A stretch of 64,000 bases of DNA from Desulfosporosinus nitroreducens (lineage in GTDB: Bacteria > Bacillota > Desulfitobacteriia > Desulfitobacteriales > Desulfitobacteriaceae), in NCBI RefSeq assembly GCF_023897015.1, contig NZ_JAMHFY010000021.1, forward strand, positions 1-64,000, in the 5' to 3' direction. The notes under the pieces are model-generated. The model saw only the letters and a list, made by a program, of their open reading frames with translations, was not told the DNA's origin and did not search any database. Positions 35,201-44,907 of the stretch are shown here, one piece after another. Made by a program: the position numbers and the translations under genes. Within the stretch, counting starts at the first letter, position 1. Each line of letters begins with the position of its first letter.

Positions 35201-35506
35201 TTATTTATTGTGCGTCCTTACCAAGAACTTATCTACCTTACCATTTATATCGATGCAGGTCCACTCGATTTCTTTTTCTCTCACCTTAGGAATAAGTCTT
35301 GCCGGATAGTACCCCAATTGATAGGGAATTCGTGTTTCAATGGCCTCGAATCGGCAGGCTTTTACACAGGCCATACAGTCCCAACAATCTCTTTTAGCCC
35401 GGCAAAACGCTTTCTTATCCTCATTTAATTCCATTAAATCTCCTGGACAGATCTCTTCACATTTTCCGCACCCTTGGCATTTGTCTTGATATACTACTGG
35501 TGGCAT
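35201..35506 (-). CDS. AprB-like dicluster ferredoxin
   Basis: 101-residue electron carrier with two 4Fe-4S motifs: CQGCGKCEEICPGD and CWDCMACVKACRFEA. The second has the spacing of APS reductase beta subunits. It lacks much of the C-terminal tail that wraps the alpha subunit in true AprB (normally about 140-165 residues). It follows the AprA-like gene by 17 bases and would feed or drain electrons from its FAD. AAGGAGGGTGAC precedes the ATG. Confidence 0.82.
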   Translation of the reverse strand: MPPVVYQDKCQGCGKCEEICPGDLMELNEDKKAFCRAKRDCWDCMACVKACRFEAIETRIPYQLGYYPARLIPKVREKEIEWTCIDINGKVDKFLVRTHNK

Positions 35507-35523
35507 TTAGTCACCCTCCTTTC

Positions 35524-37284
35524 TTAAGCTTTTAAACGATCGCCTGAGATAATTTGTTCATAGGGGCGAGTAAACATTTCTACGTCTCCAGTTTCAGGAT
35601 TATAACGAGAGTTTACAAAGCAATCGAATTTTTGATCATTCTTTTCTGGGAAATCTGCACGGGTCTGCCATCCTGCCCATCTTGTTTCTTCACGATACAT
35701 CAGATGGTGCACCAGCACTTGAGCCACATCTAATCGATCGATGACTTCGTGAGCATCCATCAACTCATGAAGATCCGTGGCGACTAGGTATTTGACTTGA
35801 TCCTTCAAAGTCTTGAGGTTATGAAGGGCATATTCAAGGCCCTCTTTGTTCATTCGGAAAAATTGGTGTACCCCCCCGGCATATTCATCCATCAGCCGCT
35901 GAAGCCTTTCTTCCATTTCTCGAGGTTTAACACCGTCACCCACGGAAATATTGCGGAAACCAGGTGCAAAAATTCTGTCCTTCTCCTTCGCAATTTGCTC
36001 CTCGTTAAGGTTACCCTGCTCGACACTAGCCACATACTCTACGGCGGCCCTAGCGGACAAGAGCCCCTCAGCGGCACAACCACCCACAAATTTATTGGGT
36101 GTGCCGCCCGCTACATCACCACAGGCATATAATCCCGGTAAAGTAGTTGCTCTTTTTACATCAACCCAGTAACCGCTCGCTGTATGCCCACCCACAATAT
36201 ATGGATCGGAGCCATATATTTCAATGGGTTCCTTTTTTAAATCCTGGGCTCGGCTGGCCAGGAATAAGACATAACTGGGGCGCTCATTCAAATAATCGTA
36301 TTTCATGTTATGGATTTGGTCTGAAGTCATGTGGGTGGTATCCACATAGCAAGGACCACGACCCTCACGCCACTCATCCATCGGCGCGTTAGCCCGGATA
36401 TAGCGGGGAGCGGCATCCCCACCAAGGTGAGCGTAACGGGTTTTTAGAATTTGCTCACCCTTGCAGTTAATCATGGGTGTTTTATAGCCCACTGAAATGG
36501 TATCGATGGGGCCATTAAAATCTTTGGTTCGGGTGGCACACCAGCGCATTTCAAAGGTGGTCATTTCAGCACCTTGACGGATACCAATCGCAAAACCGGT
36601 CCCTACATTAAAGGGGGCATACCAGAGCTGGTGGTGGCTGTCATTACCATCGTTTTGATAGGGCTTATACAAACCAGCTGCGCCTCCAGTAGCAATAATG
36701 GTGGCCTTAGCTCGTATGATGTATACCTTGCCGTCTCTCACACCAAAACCAATAGCGCCAATGACTTTATTGCCCTCCATCAGGTAGTTGGTAGCGACTA
36801 CACGATTTATGATTTCACAGCCAGTTTGACGGGTCTTTTCTGCCAAAATAACTTTCATCTCAGAACCACTGATCGTGATATCCCATTTGCCTCTAGTTTT
36901 ATATTCATCGCCGTCTTCTTCATATTTAATGGGCATACCCCACTCTTCCCATTCTTCGATAGGCTTGTTTAAAACTTCTGCCATCGAAATGGTCAAGTCT
37001 TCGCGGATCAGCCCACCGGCCTGAGAACGACTCCAACGCACGAAGTCTTCGATGGTACGATCTTTTTTAATATAGGTGTTAATCGCATCCATACCACCAG
37101 CTAGGCATCCACTGCGGTCGATGTGTGCTTTCTCCATTAAAGTCACTTTCAAATCAGGGTTGAGACGCTTGGCTTCAATGGCAGCGAAACAACCAGCATT
37201 TCCTGCTCCGATAATTAGAATATCAGTATCAATGCGGACCTCTTCAATTTTTTCCACGGATTGGGGTAAACTTGCTCTTGCCAT
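35524..37284 (-). CDS. AprA-like FAD oxidoreductase (fumarate reductase/APS reductase superfamily)
   Basis: 586-residue cytoplasmic flavoprotein. The FAD-binding motif is near the N-terminus (DILIIGAGNAGCFAAIEA) and the C-terminal FAD segment reads GLYACGDVAGGTPNKFVGG. Within the superfamily it is closest to APS reductase alpha (FEMRWCATRTKDFNGPID; PYIVGGHTASGYWV), but it is shorter than true AprA (about 640-660) and no ATP sulfurylase gene is near. Its operon starts with an anion transporter, so the substrate is probably an imported organic acid or sulfur oxyanion rather than APS. Substrate unresolved. Confidence 0.8.
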   Translation of the reverse strand: MARASLPQSVEKIEEVRIDTDILIIGAGNAGCFAAIEAKRLNPDLKVTLMEKAHIDRSGCLAGGMDAINTYIKKDRTIEDFVRWSRSQAGGLIREDLTISMAEVLNKPIEEWEEWGMPIKYEEDGDEYKTRGKWDITISGSEMKVILAEKTRQTGCEIINRVVATNYLMEGNKVIGAIGFGVRDGKVYIIRAKATIIATGGAAGLYKPYQNDGNDSHHQLWYAPFNVGTGFAIGIRQGAEMTTFEMRWCATRTKDFNGPIDTISVGYKTPMINCKGEQILKTRYAHLGGDAAPRYIRANAPMDEWREGRGPCYVDTTHMTSDQIHNMKYDYLNERPSYVLFLASRAQDLKKEPIEIYGSDPYIVGGHTASGYWVDVKRATTLPGLYACGDVAGGTPNKFVGGCAAEGLLSARAAVEYVASVEQGNLNEEQIAKEKDRIFAPGFRNISVGDGVKPREMEERLQRLMDEYAGGVHQFFRMNKEGLEYALHNLKTLKDQVKYLVATDLHELMDAHEVIDRLDVAQVLVHHLMYREETRWAGWQTRADFPEKNDQKFDCFVNSRYNPETGDVEMFTRPYEQIISGDRLKA

Positions 37285-37307
37285 TTAAATTTTCCTCCTT
37301 TTAATAA

Positions 37308-38801
37308 TTATGGAGTGGGCACCCAGATGGGATAACCTGTGAATGCATACCAGGGCACCATGATAAAGACCATATAGAGTATTACCATTAAGGTGAAGGG
37401 CGCACCGACTTTAACAAATTCGCCAAAGGTAAACTCCTCAGTTCCATAGGCGATCAGACAGGCAGTTACCGAGATAGGCAAGACAAACGCGTAACTATCC
37501 ACATTTAAGACCATCATTGTAAAGGCGACAGTGTTCAGCTTAAGCATAGGAGCCATTGCTGCTACAATCGGAGCCAGCAGGGTTACAGCCGCAACATTAC
37601 TCACAATCCCTAGACGGCTAATTTGTACTACCACACAGATGAAGATACTAACACCTATCCAACCCCAAGCAGGTGCTAAACCAACCAGGTGAGAGGCAAT
37701 CCACTTGTCCACACCCGTCTTTTCAAAGGCGGATACCAGAGACAGAGAACCACAGAGCAACAACCATGTACCAAAGATCGTATTGGATTGTACCTTTTTC
37801 CAAGAAAGGTTAGTAAGCCCCGGAATAAAGAGTACCATCACGGCCACAAGAGCAACTAAAGCCATTTTATAACCATGAATTTGTTCGGTCGCCCATAAGG
37901 AAATCGCAATCCCAAAGGTAACTAAGACAATCCATTCAGCGGTATTCATTTTTCCCATAGCTTCTTTTTGGCGCCTGATTTCAGTAATACCGCCAGGAAC
38001 TTCAATATTTTTTGATTTCATGATCCAATTAACCCAGTAATACATGATTACCAGAATACCGAGCAATGGCCAATTCATCCAACCCCAGGTACCCCAAGTA
38101 ATCACGTCTTTTTTCACAGCCTGATTAATGGTTTGGGCTATGATGACATTTGACATATGGCTATGCATCAGAATAGTCCCGCTAGCCAGTGAGGCAAAAC
38201 CGATGCCAACCATCGTAAATACTTTCCTTGCCCTAGCACCTTCGCCAGCTTTCTCAAACAAACTGTTTAGACCTTGAATAATTGGCAGGAAAAGTGCTCC
38301 CCTGGCATTGGTGGCAGGCACGAGTACTGCAGTAACCAGGTGAGCTCCGATTATGCCTTTTAGAACACTTCCAACGTTAGGTTTAACTCTTGAAACAATA
38401 GTGAGTGCAATCCGCTTGTCTAATCCAGTAGTCTGCATAACTGCAGCTAGAATAAAACAGCCAAGAATGAGGAAGGTAACGTTACTGGTAAAGCCACTAA
38501 AGGCTTCAGGTAGTTTTGTAGCTGCTCCTGTCAAGGATAATAAGACGGGTATCATCAGTCCGGAAACTGCTAAAGGCAATCCATCGCTCAACCAAATAAT
38601 TGTAGCCCAACCCATCACAGCCAAGGCTGCTCGACCACCCTCAGTAAGACTCTCGGAAGTAGGAACCAGTATTAAGATTGCTGCAAAAACTAACCAAGAA
38701 AGAATAAATCCTGGTAAGGCATACTTACTTCTGCCAGTTTCAGTAGATTTCGCTTTAACATTCGTACTCTGTGTATTTGCTTGTAAAGCGGGCTCCGACA
38801 T
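37308..38801 (-). CDS. SLC13/DASS-family anion transporter
   Basis: 497-residue sodium-coupled di-/tricarboxylate or sulfate symporter with about 12 membrane helices. Family features are the paired SNT-like loops (AHLVTAVLVPATNARGALFLP and GIVSNVAAVTLLAP) in the two halves. First gene of a three-gene unit with the AprA- and AprB-like proteins, suggesting uptake followed by reduction or oxidation of the same compound. AATGGAGGGG precedes the ATG. A dyad at 38941-38962 may be the operator. Confidence 0.88.
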   Translation of the reverse strand: MSEPALQANTQSTNVKAKSTETGRSKYALPGFILSWLVFAAILILVPTSESLTEGGRAALAVMGWATIIWLSDGLPLAVSGLMIPVLLSLTGAATKLPEAFSGFTSNVTFLILGCFILAAVMQTTGLDKRIALTIVSRVKPNVGSVLKGIIGAHLVTAVLVPATNARGALFLPIIQGLNSLFEKAGEGARARKVFTMVGIGFASLASGTILMHSHMSNVIIAQTINQAVKKDVITWGTWGWMNWPLLGILVIMYYWVNWIMKSKNIEVPGGITEIRRQKEAMGKMNTAEWIVLVTFGIAISLWATEQIHGYKMALVALVAVMVLFIPGLTNLSWKKVQSNTIFGTWLLLCGSLSLVSAFEKTGVDKWIASHLVGLAPAWGWIGVSIFICVVVQISRLGIVSNVAAVTLLAPIVAAMAPMLKLNTVAFTMMVLNVDSYAFVLPISVTACLIAYGTEEFTFGEFVKVGAPFTLMVILYMVFIMVPWYAFTGYPIWVPTP

Positions 38802-38940
38802 TTATAACCCCTCCATTTCTTCGTTGTTAGTAAAAATAACCGTATTCGATTTTAGACCTGCTAGCTCACCCCTTCGTTCTATTGGTATGTGAAGATTTTA
38901 ACAATAACAATTGTTGCTTAAAACCAAATTGAAGACACTT

Positions 38941-38962
38941 TTTTGTCATGTTAACGACAAAA
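38941..38962. promoter_or_regulatory. Dyad TTTTGTC-N8-GACAAAA
   Basis: Seven-bp perfect inverted repeat, size and spacing suited to a Crp/Fnr dimer, about 140 bases before the transporter start. The Crp/Fnr gene at 39049 is the natural candidate. A smaller palindrome AACAATTGTT lies at 38906-38915. Confidence 0.5.
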
Positions 38963-38964
38963 GA

Positions 38965-39020
38965 AATCCAGCCGACAAAAAAAAGGTCTTTTAACAGACC
39001 CCTATTTTGTCGGCTGGATT
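38965..39020 (-). terminator. Nested terminator after the Crp/Fnr gene
   Basis: On the minus strand GGTCT-GTTAAA-AGACC is followed by eight T, a normal terminator. Outside it, AATCCAGCCGACAAAA pairs perfectly with TTTTGTCGGCTGGATT over 16 bases, giving a larger cruciform. Confidence 0.85.
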
Positions 39021-39048
39021 ACAGTTTTTTGAGCAATGTGTTATCTCA

Positions 39049-39702
39049 TTATTCCTGAATCCATAGTTTTAGCTTGTTTGGGTTTACCCCAACAATCTCT
39101 CTACCTTCATATTGGATGCTTCCGTCTTCCTTAAGTAAGTTTAGCAGAGACGAAATCGTTTGACGTGCCGAACCTATAACACAGGCCAGTTCTTCCTGAG
39201 TAACCCGCAAACGCACTCGAATAATATCATCTTCACTTTTATCCCCCGCACGTTCTGCCATAGTCAACAGAAGAATAGCCAACCTCCCTTGAATGGGATT
39301 CATTATAAAATCATAGATTGTATTCTGCGCTTCTCTTAATCTATCACTCATCAATCTGATTAACTTCTCGGAAAACTCGGGCATTTCGCAAAGCATCTTT
39401 TTAAAGCCATCCTTCCAGATAATCAAGATCGAGACATTGTCCATTGCCTCAGCACTATACTCTCTCTCATTGATATTACTAAGTACTTCAGCTAAACCAA
39501 TAAAGTCACCCGGATAACGGATCGCAACAGACACCTGTCGGCCATCCGATGTAGTGCGGTATATTTTAACCAACCCACTTTTTATGTAATAGACTTCATT
39601 GGCCTTTTGACTGGTTGAAAAAATAATCTGTCCTTTTGGGTATTTAATTTCTGAAGATATTTCATTTAAATACTTCAATTCCCCGTCTGTTATCTGAAAC
39701 AT
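39049..39702 (-). CDS. Crp/Fnr-family transcriptional regulator
   Basis: 217 residues: cyclic-nucleotide-binding-type sensor domain (about 10-120) with the family's GDFIGLAEVL loop, a long dimer helix, and a winged helix with VTQEELACVIGSARQTISSLL. There is no N-terminal Cys cluster as in Fnr, so the effector is likely a small organic molecule. It lies directly upstream of, and reads toward, the transporter/AprBA-like unit, which it probably controls. GGGGGGAAAT precedes the ATG. Confidence 0.87.
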   Translation of the reverse strand: MFQITDGELKYLNEISSEIKYPKGQIIFSTSQKANEVYYIKSGLVKIYRTTSDGRQVSVAIRYPGDFIGLAEVLSNINEREYSAEAMDNVSILIIWKDGFKKMLCEMPEFSEKLIRLMSDRLREAQNTIYDFIMNPIQGRLAILLLTMAERAGDKSEDDIIRVRLRVTQEELACVIGSARQTISSLLNLLKEDGSIQYEGREIVGVNPNKLKLWIQE

Positions 39703-39746
39703 GAAACATTATTTCCCCCCTCTTTACGTTTACAGTTACATTGGAA

Positions 39747-39768
39747 AAAGTCGGTAATTACCGACTTT
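39747..39768. terminator. Perfect 22-bp palindrome between the RsbRD-type gene and the Crp/Fnr gene
   Basis: AAAGTCGGTAATTACCGACTTT is perfectly self-complementary and runs into T's on the minus strand, so it can end the RsbRD-type transcript. Being a spacerless palindrome 45 bases before the regulator start, it could also be an autoregulatory site. Confidence 0.6.
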
Positions 39769-39795
39769 ACTCCCTTAACTATATTATCATACCAT

Positions 39796-40382
39796 TTACT
39801 CATTTGACCCGCTTAAGTCGTCCTCTGCGGTCTTGATTAAATCCCGATCACTATGCTCAAATTCTTCCGCAGGGATCTCGGACATTAAATTCGCCTTTTT
39901 CAGTAGCGAAAATGTCATCCTTTTTAGTTCATCCGTCTTAAGTTGGTATAGTTGTTCTCGACACTTTACATAGATATTAAATGTATAAAGGGCTAGCTCA
40001 TCTATTTCAGATTCAAATTCCAGTAATTCATCATATAATTTATTCTGCTTGATTTCCTTTTCAAGTTCTTCACGAATTACTCTTTTAAGAAAAAAAACGA
40101 AGTTTAGCGCTTGCGCAGGTGTAAAGTCCTGAATCGCTCTTACTCTGATAATATCATCCAACAGGGGTAAATCCTCTGTAAATCCCTCCCCAGCGATCAA
40201 TGTTTCTATGATATTATCTATTCCCTGAGTGAACGTATGCCCCACTGGATTAGAAACATATCCTTTTGCTTTTTTAGAAAACCTGAGGTATCAGCAGGAT
40301 AGGTCGCCATGATGGCCTCGAACCACCTCTGCAAAATGGTAGATTTCTTTTTTTCCAGGAGATCTTTTAACTTCATATCCAT
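39796..40382 (-). pseudogene. RsbRD N-terminal domain protein gene with a single frameshift
   Basis: ATG at 40382 behind AAGGAG opens MDMKLKDLLEKKKSTILQRW and continues to KKQKDMF. There the frame shifts and the family's NPVGHT motif continues in the other frame at about 40250, running to 39796 with VFFLKRVIREELEKE and LYTFNIYVKCREQLYQL. One extra T in TTTCT (about 40253) would restore a protein of about 195 residues. RsbRD_N proteins often sit near sulfite-reduction (dsr) electron-transfer genes in sulfate reducers. Could be a sequencing error, a dead gene, or a frameshift read through. Confidence 0.7.
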
Positions 40383-40593
40383 TCTTTCTTCTCCTTATAA
40401 ATCATAAGCAAGTGTCCTCTTCCGTCACTGACCTTACCGACCCTTGTCCACACATAAAAGAAGGGATTTAAACTTTATGTAATATATTATCTCAATCGAA
40501 GGTGCAATTATGTAGCTCTATTTCTGCATGAGCAAATTATTCTACTGGTAAAGAATCTTACATTTGTGATAAAACTGCCTATATTATAAAAAA

Positions 40594-40616
40594 GACGACC
40601 CTAATCTAGGGTCGTC
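40594..40616 (-). terminator. Terminator of the glnQHMP unit
   Basis: GACGACCCTA pairs with TAGGGTCGTC across a three-base loop, followed on the minus strand by TTTTTT. Confidence 0.88.
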
Positions 40617-40676
40617 CACTAAGAAGAGTCATAATTTTTTGTCAGAAAGTATTTACTAACAACTCGTTAAAACAAG

Positions 40677-41327
40677 TTAATAACTCTGGTGTACCATTTT
40701 AAGTTGTTGTCGACGGGCTATAATTGAGAGTGAATAATTCAAAACGAAATACGTTGATGCAATCATCCCAAAGATAGCAAAGAACTGAGCAGTTGTACCA
40801 TATTGTCCTAAAATAATCATGCCTTTGCCTGTCAAATCTTCTACACCCACAACCCATACAAATGATGTATCCTTAATAACTGTTATAAACTGAGATACTA
40901 AAGGCGGGATCATTTTGTGCATAGCTTGAGGTAGAATAATATTCGTCAGGGTTTGACGATAAGAAAAGCCCTGTGACTTGGCCGCTTCCCACTGTCCTTT
41001 ATCAATGGAGGTTAACCCCCCTCGGACAATCTCTGCAATGATGGCCGAAGTGAAGACTGCGATTGCGACAATTCCTGAATTAATCGGTTTCATAGTGGTC
41101 ATAAAACGAAAAACCAAGATAAAAAGAAGCATAGGAATGTTACGAACGCATTCAATATAGATCGTAGCGATTCTACCCAGAATAGGTTGTTTAGAGTAAC
41201 GAGCAATGCCAAGGACAGTTCCAAAGACAAAACTAATCAGAATAGCCATAACCGCAATATAGATAGTCGTCAAAAGTCCTTGACCAAGAAAACGAATTAG
41301 TTCAGGTTTAAAGACCTCTTGAATCAT
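40677..41327 (-). CDS. glnP: Polar amino-acid ABC transporter permease
   Basis: 216-residue HisMQ-type permease with about five helices and the EAA-loop motif [22 protein letters not shown] that docks the ATPase. Last gene of a glnQ-H-M-P-like unit; its start overlaps the preceding permease by four bases. The two permeases probably form a heterodimer. Glutamine is the likely substrate by gene order; glutamate or aspartate are possible. Confidence 0.88.
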   Translation of the reverse strand: MIQEVFKPELIRFLGQGLLTTIYIAVMAILISFVFGTVLGIARYSKQPILGRIATIYIECVRNIPMLLFILVFRFMTTMKPINSGIVAIAVFTSAIIAEIVRGGLTSIDKGQWEAAKSQGFSYRQTLTNIILPQAMHKMIPPLVSQFITVIKDTSFVWVVGVEDLTGKGMIILGQYGTTAQFFAIFGMIASTYFVLNYSLSIIARRQQLKMVHQSY

Positions 41328-41995
41328 GATGACACCCCCGTTTTACCTTCTAAGCGGCGTGTCAAGGTCGCTAAAGGCAAACAAAGAAGGAGATAAAGCA
41401 GACCAATTGCAACATACGCAGGCCCATAGTAGAGATTGTCACTTGACCAGGAGTCCGCACGATACATCAGGTCACCGCCGGCAACCATGGCAAGTACGGA
41501 TGTGTTTTTAATCAGGTTAACCGCTTGATTAGTGAGCGGTGGTAAAACGATTCGGGATGCTTGCGGCAAGATAACGTGCCGCATAGCTCCCCAAAAACTA
41601 AAACCCTGAGATAAAGCTGCTTCCATTTGTCCCTTGTGGATGGAGTCGATTCCGGCCCTGACCACTTCCGCAATATAAGCGCCATGATACACGCCGACAC
41701 CTAAAACACCAACTGCGAAGACAGGTATCATAACATCCATATGAGGCAACCCATGATAGAGGAAATAAACTTGGATAACGAGTGGCGTATTTTGAATAAA
41801 TTCCACATAGACGCGACTTACCAGCTTGGCGAGTTTCAACTGAGAAGTCCCTAGCACCCCAAACACTATTCCCAGTATAAGGGCCAATGCAAGGGAAAGG
41901 ACGGCTACCATAATGGTGGTTTTAAACCCCTCAGCAAATACTGTCCAATCGCGAAAAAGGGCTTCCCATTTAAACCAAGCAAAAGGACCAACCAC
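41324..41995 (-). CDS. glnM: Polar amino-acid ABC transporter permease
   Basis: 223-residue partner permease with the EAA-loop motif [22 protein letters not shown] and about five helices. The GTG start overlaps the stop of the binding-protein gene by one base (TAGTG), so translation is coupled. Substrate as for the rest of the operon. Confidence 0.87.
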   Translation of the reverse strand: MVGPFAWFKWEALFRDWTVFAEGFKTTIMVAVLSLALALILGIVFGVLGTSQLKLAKLVSRVYVEFIQNTPLVIQVYFLYHGLPHMDVMIPVFAVGVLGVGVYHGAYIAEVVRAGIDSIHKGQMEAALSQGFSFWGAMRHVILPQASRIVLPPLTNQAVNLIKNTSVLAMVAGGDLMYRADSWSSDNLYYGPAYVAIGLLYLLLCLPLATLTRRLEGKTGVSS

Positions 41996-42804
41996 TATTT
42001 AAGACCCCACTTTTGTGTCATTTTATCAAGCTCTTCAGATGTTTTGAGCTTTGCAATCGTATCATTTACTAATTTAGCTAATCCATCATTTCCTTTTTTG
42101 GAGGCAATTCCATAATCTTGAGGACTAAAACTATCCGCCAGAATAACCGTTGAATCATCTAAATAACCAGATAGGATAGATCCATCTACGGAGAAACAGT
42201 CAACTCGGCCAGAGTCCAGGGCTGCCTTAATTTCCGGATAGGTACTGAACTCCATGAAGGTGACTTTTGATTCAATTTTATCAGCAGCCTCTTGGATAGC
42301 TTTCTTACTGGTGGCGCTTTGGGCTACACCGATCTTTTTACCGTTTAAATCTTTGAGACCTTGAATACCGGAATCCTTTTTAACCATTAATTTTACGCCA
42401 TCGGTAAAATACGCGTCAGAGAAGTTGTAACTCTTTTTGCGCTCTTCCGTAACGGTAAATGTGGCAATAACTAGGTCTACGTCCCCGCTGTCCACTAAGG
42501 GGCCTCGAGTTTTTGCCGTAACGGCTGTAGTTTCGATTTTCTCAGTTCCCAAAATTTCTTTAGAGATGGCTTTAGCTAGATCAATTTCAAATCCAGTGAT
42601 TTCTCCCGTCTTTGGATCCTTATATCCAAAATTCGGAACATCGACCTTAACTCCTACTTTTAGTACCCCTCGGTCTTTGATGGCCTGTACATCTGCAGGC
42701 AATCCGCTGGCGCCTTTGTCTGGGGTAGTCGGAGTAGACCCACATCCTGTTACCAGACCGGCAACTAATAATAAACTTGTTAAAATAATACCAAATTTCT
42801 TCAT
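41995..42804 (-). CDS. glnH: Amino-acid ABC transporter substrate-binding lipoprotein
   Basis: 269 residues with a lipoprotein signal (LVTGC, Cys at 21) and a type II periplasmic-binding fold of the GlnH/ArtJ class: GVLKVGVKVDVPNFGY at the start of the mature domain, GFEIDLAKAIS, and TVTEERKKSYNFSDAYF. The gene follows the ATPase gene with a 99-base gap. Substrate probably glutamine or an acidic amino acid. Confidence 0.9.
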   Translation of the reverse strand: MKKFGIILTSLLLVAGLVTGCGSTPTTPDKGASGLPADVQAIKDRGVLKVGVKVDVPNFGYKDPKTGEITGFEIDLAKAISKEILGTEKIETTAVTAKTRGPLVDSGDVDLVIATFTVTEERKKSYNFSDAYFTDGVKLMVKKDSGIQGLKDLNGKKIGVAQSATSKKAIQEAADKIESKVTFMEFSTYPEIKAALDSGRVDCFSVDGSILSGYLDDSTVILADSFSPQDYGIASKKGNDGLAKLVNDTIAKLKTSEELDKMTQKWGLK

Positions 42805-42903
42805 TATATATATCCCCCTCTTCCAATTCTATAGTCACAGCTTACCTGCGCTTTCCATATTAAACCAGAATAATTACCCCTATGAACTAACCGAATTTAA
42901 AGA

Positions 42904-43629
42904 TTAGCGTAAAATCCGGCTTAAGAATGACTTGGTACGTTCATGCGTAGGGTTTTCAAAAAAGCGTTGGGGAGAATTCTCTTCCACAATCAGTCCATCA
43001 TCCATGAAGATGACGCGATCTGCAACCGTTTTAGCAAAACCCATTTCATGCGTGACAACGACCATTGTGATTCCCTCATGAGCTAAATCAACCATAACAT
43101 CAAGAACTTCCTGGATCATTTCCGGATCTAAAGCCGATGTAGGCTCATCAAAGAGCATAATTTTAGGCCGCATTGCCAAGGCTCTGGCAATGGCTACACG
43201 TTGTTGCTGACCCCCAGAAAGTTGGGACGGATATACATTAGCTTTTTCTTTTAATCCCACACGATCAAGATAAGCCAGACCAGCCTTAACTGCTTCCGCC
43301 TGAGGCACTTTCTTAATAAGCATAGGAGCAAGAGTTAAATTTTCCAAAACTGTTTTGTGCGGGTAGAGGTTAAATTGCTGGAAGACCATAGCAACTGACT
43401 GACGAACTTTAGCCACTAATGCCTTATGAGCAGTTATGTCTACACCGTCCACCGTAACTTTACCTGAACTTGGCTTTTCTAACAGGTTCATACATCGAAT
43501 TAATGTGCTCTTGCCTGATCCACTGGGGCCAATGACCACCAATTTTTCTCCCGACTTTACCGTTAGATTAATATCTTTCAAGACATGCAAATGACCAAAA
43601 TGTTTATTTACCCCTTCTAATTGAATCAA
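42904..43629 (-). CDS. glnQ: Amino-acid ABC transporter ATPase
   Basis: 241-residue ATPase with Walker [10 protein letters not shown], signature LSGGQQQR and Walker [15 protein letters not shown]. An open frame extends to an ATG at 43665, but TTG at 43627-43629 lies seven bases after GGAAGGAGAA and gives the normal family start (M)[11 protein letters not shown], so I chose it. First gene of the unit; drives the GlnM/GlnP permeases. Confidence 0.9.
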   Translation of the reverse strand: MIQLEGVNKHFGHLHVLKDINLTVKSGEKLVVIGPSGSGKSTLIRCMNLLEKPSSGKVTVDGVDITAHKALVAKVRQSVAMVFQQFNLYPHKTVLENLTLAPMLIKKVPQAEAVKAGLAYLDRVGLKEKANVYPSQLSGGQQQRVAIARALAMRPKIMLFDEPTSALDPEMIQEVLDVMVDLAHEGITMVVVTHEMGFAKTVADRVIFMDDGLIVEENSPQRFFENPTHERTKSFLSRILR

Positions 43630-43766
43630 GCGGGTTCTCCTTCCATTTCTTGTATTTTTTACCATTTAGTTCCCTTAAAGTATGTCATTTATGTACAATT
43701 TATTCGTCACAAATCCACAAATCCCTCTATTAATTAATAAGGAATACTGTATACACTCTTTTAACG

Positions 43767-43949
43767 TTGACAAAGGCTTGCACTTGTTCTAAACTAAAAG
43801 GTGAGCTGACATTGAGATCGCGCAAATGGCGCGACTAAAATCGGAGATAACATCTGCTATGGAACTCATGTTTGTAAAGATATTCTTATCTGTGACATGT
43901 GTGCAGGTGAACCCGTACAAAGAGGGACGACAGTAGTCGTCTCTTTTTT
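43767..43949 (+). ncRNA. Orphan transcription unit, possible small RNA
   Basis: TTGACA (43767-43772), 17-base spacer and TAAACT (43790-43795) form a good sigma-A promoter. About 125 bases on, a hairpin ending GTAGTCGTCTCTTTTTT (43921-43949) is a strong terminator. Between them a short stem TCGCGC/GCGCGA is visible, and no frame has both a start and a ribosome binding site. A cysteine-containing frame without start (CKDILICDMCAGE) overlaps it. It reads away from glnQ and toward the toxin gene. Confidence 0.45.
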
Positions 43950-44034
43950 GTACTTGTCATCTATGCCAAACAAAAACAGCGTCGGTATTCATCCCGCAGC
44001 GCTGCCTCTTCAGAAACTATATATCAACTATATA

Positions 44035-44385
44035 TCAAATATCCGCAAGCCCTAAACTAATTTCGATGGCTTGATCTACTCTTAGCATCACTTCTTCATC
44101 CAATACCGCTACTTTTTCCTTCAGCCGACTTTTATCAATCGTTCTGATCTGCTCCGTAAGGATGACCGAATCCCGTTCTAATCCGCTGCGTTTAGCTCTT
44201 ACCTCCACGTGAGTCGGTAATTTCGCTTTAGCAATCTGTGAAGTGATCGCGGCAATAATTGTCGTCGGGCTAAATTGATTCCCTATGTCATTTTGGACCA
44301 CGAGGACGGGACGAGTTCCTCCCTGTTCTGAGCCAACGACGGGGTTAAGCTCAGCGTAATAAATTTCCCCGCGTTTTATCATCAT
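44035..44385 (-). CDS. ndoA: MazF-family mRNA interferase (EndoA)
   Basis: 116-residue PemK/MazF toxin that cuts single-stranded mRNA at short motifs. Conserved features: [22 protein letters not shown] at the start, [11 protein letters not shown], and the [13 protein letters not shown] stretch. Start overlaps the antitoxin stop by four bases. The product closely resembles Bacillus subtilis EndoA (NdoA), for which RNA cleavage at UACAU is known. Confidence 0.93.
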   Translation of the reverse strand: MMIKRGEIYYAELNPVVGSEQGGTRPVLVVQNDIGNQFSPTTIIAAITSQIAKAKLPTHVEVRAKRSGLERDSVILTEQIRTIDKSRLKEKVAVLDEEVMLRVDQAIEISLGLADI

Positions 44386-44660
44386 CTCTGATACGCCACC
44401 ATCGTTTCTTCATAATACTCTAATACTTCTTGTTCCGTTTGAAACAATTCTCTAGCTATGGATAAATTCAGTTGCGCCATTTCGAGGTACCCTTGACGCA
44501 TTTGCTCATGGATTCCCTTCTTCCGGCGTTCGTGAAGGATGCTATTCAATGCTTCTCGAATAAATTCGCTGCGATTACGCTTTTCAACTGTGACGATCCC
44601 ATCAACCTCCGCAAGCAAACTCTCCGGCAAACTAATCATAATTCGCTTACTTTCTGCCAC
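44382..44660 (-). CDS. ndoAI: EndoAI antitoxin (RHH type)
   Basis: 92 residues: N-terminal ribbon-helix-helix DNA-binding domain ([32 protein letters not shown]) and a C-terminal toxin-neutralising tail. GTG start behind GGGGGTGCTAAT. It forms a pair with ndoA and most likely represses its own operon. Its place downstream of alr is conserved in Firmicutes, here with murT/gatD and uppP in between. Confidence 0.9.
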   Translation of the reverse strand: MAESKRIMISLPESLLAEVDGIVTVEKRNRSEFIREALNSILHERRKKGIHEQMRQGYLEMAQLNLSIARELFQTEQEVLEYYEETMVAYQR

Positions 44661-44849
44661 ATTAGCACCCCCAAGTCATTTAGCTAAAGCTATACTCTAT
44701 TATAGACAGTAATCTAAAAAAGTGTCAACGAATTCCACAGGTAAATAAACCAAAACCCCTCGAAAACAAGGTTATTTCACCATGTAAATTATGGTAAGAG
44801 ACAATATGGATGAGAACTTTTATCAAGAATCGTTCATTAACTATAGTAT

Positions 44850-44877
44850 ATCAGTATATCACTCTTGATATACTGAT
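44850..44877. terminator. AT-rich hairpin after gatD
   Basis: ATCAGTATATCA pairs perfectly with TGATATACTGAT over a four-base loop, then TTTT on the plus strand. Lies between gatD and ndoAI. Confidence 0.5.
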
Positions 44878-44907
44878 TTTTGTTATTAACCAATCATAGC
44901 CATGATT

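Noticed and set aside
36147-36972. Plus-strand open frames inside the AprA-like gene
   Set aside because: Shadow frames opposite a clearly coding gene.
43843-44040. Cysteine-containing frame (CKDILICDMCAGE) on the plus strand
   Set aside because: Preceded by a stop with no start codon and interrupted by a strong terminator.
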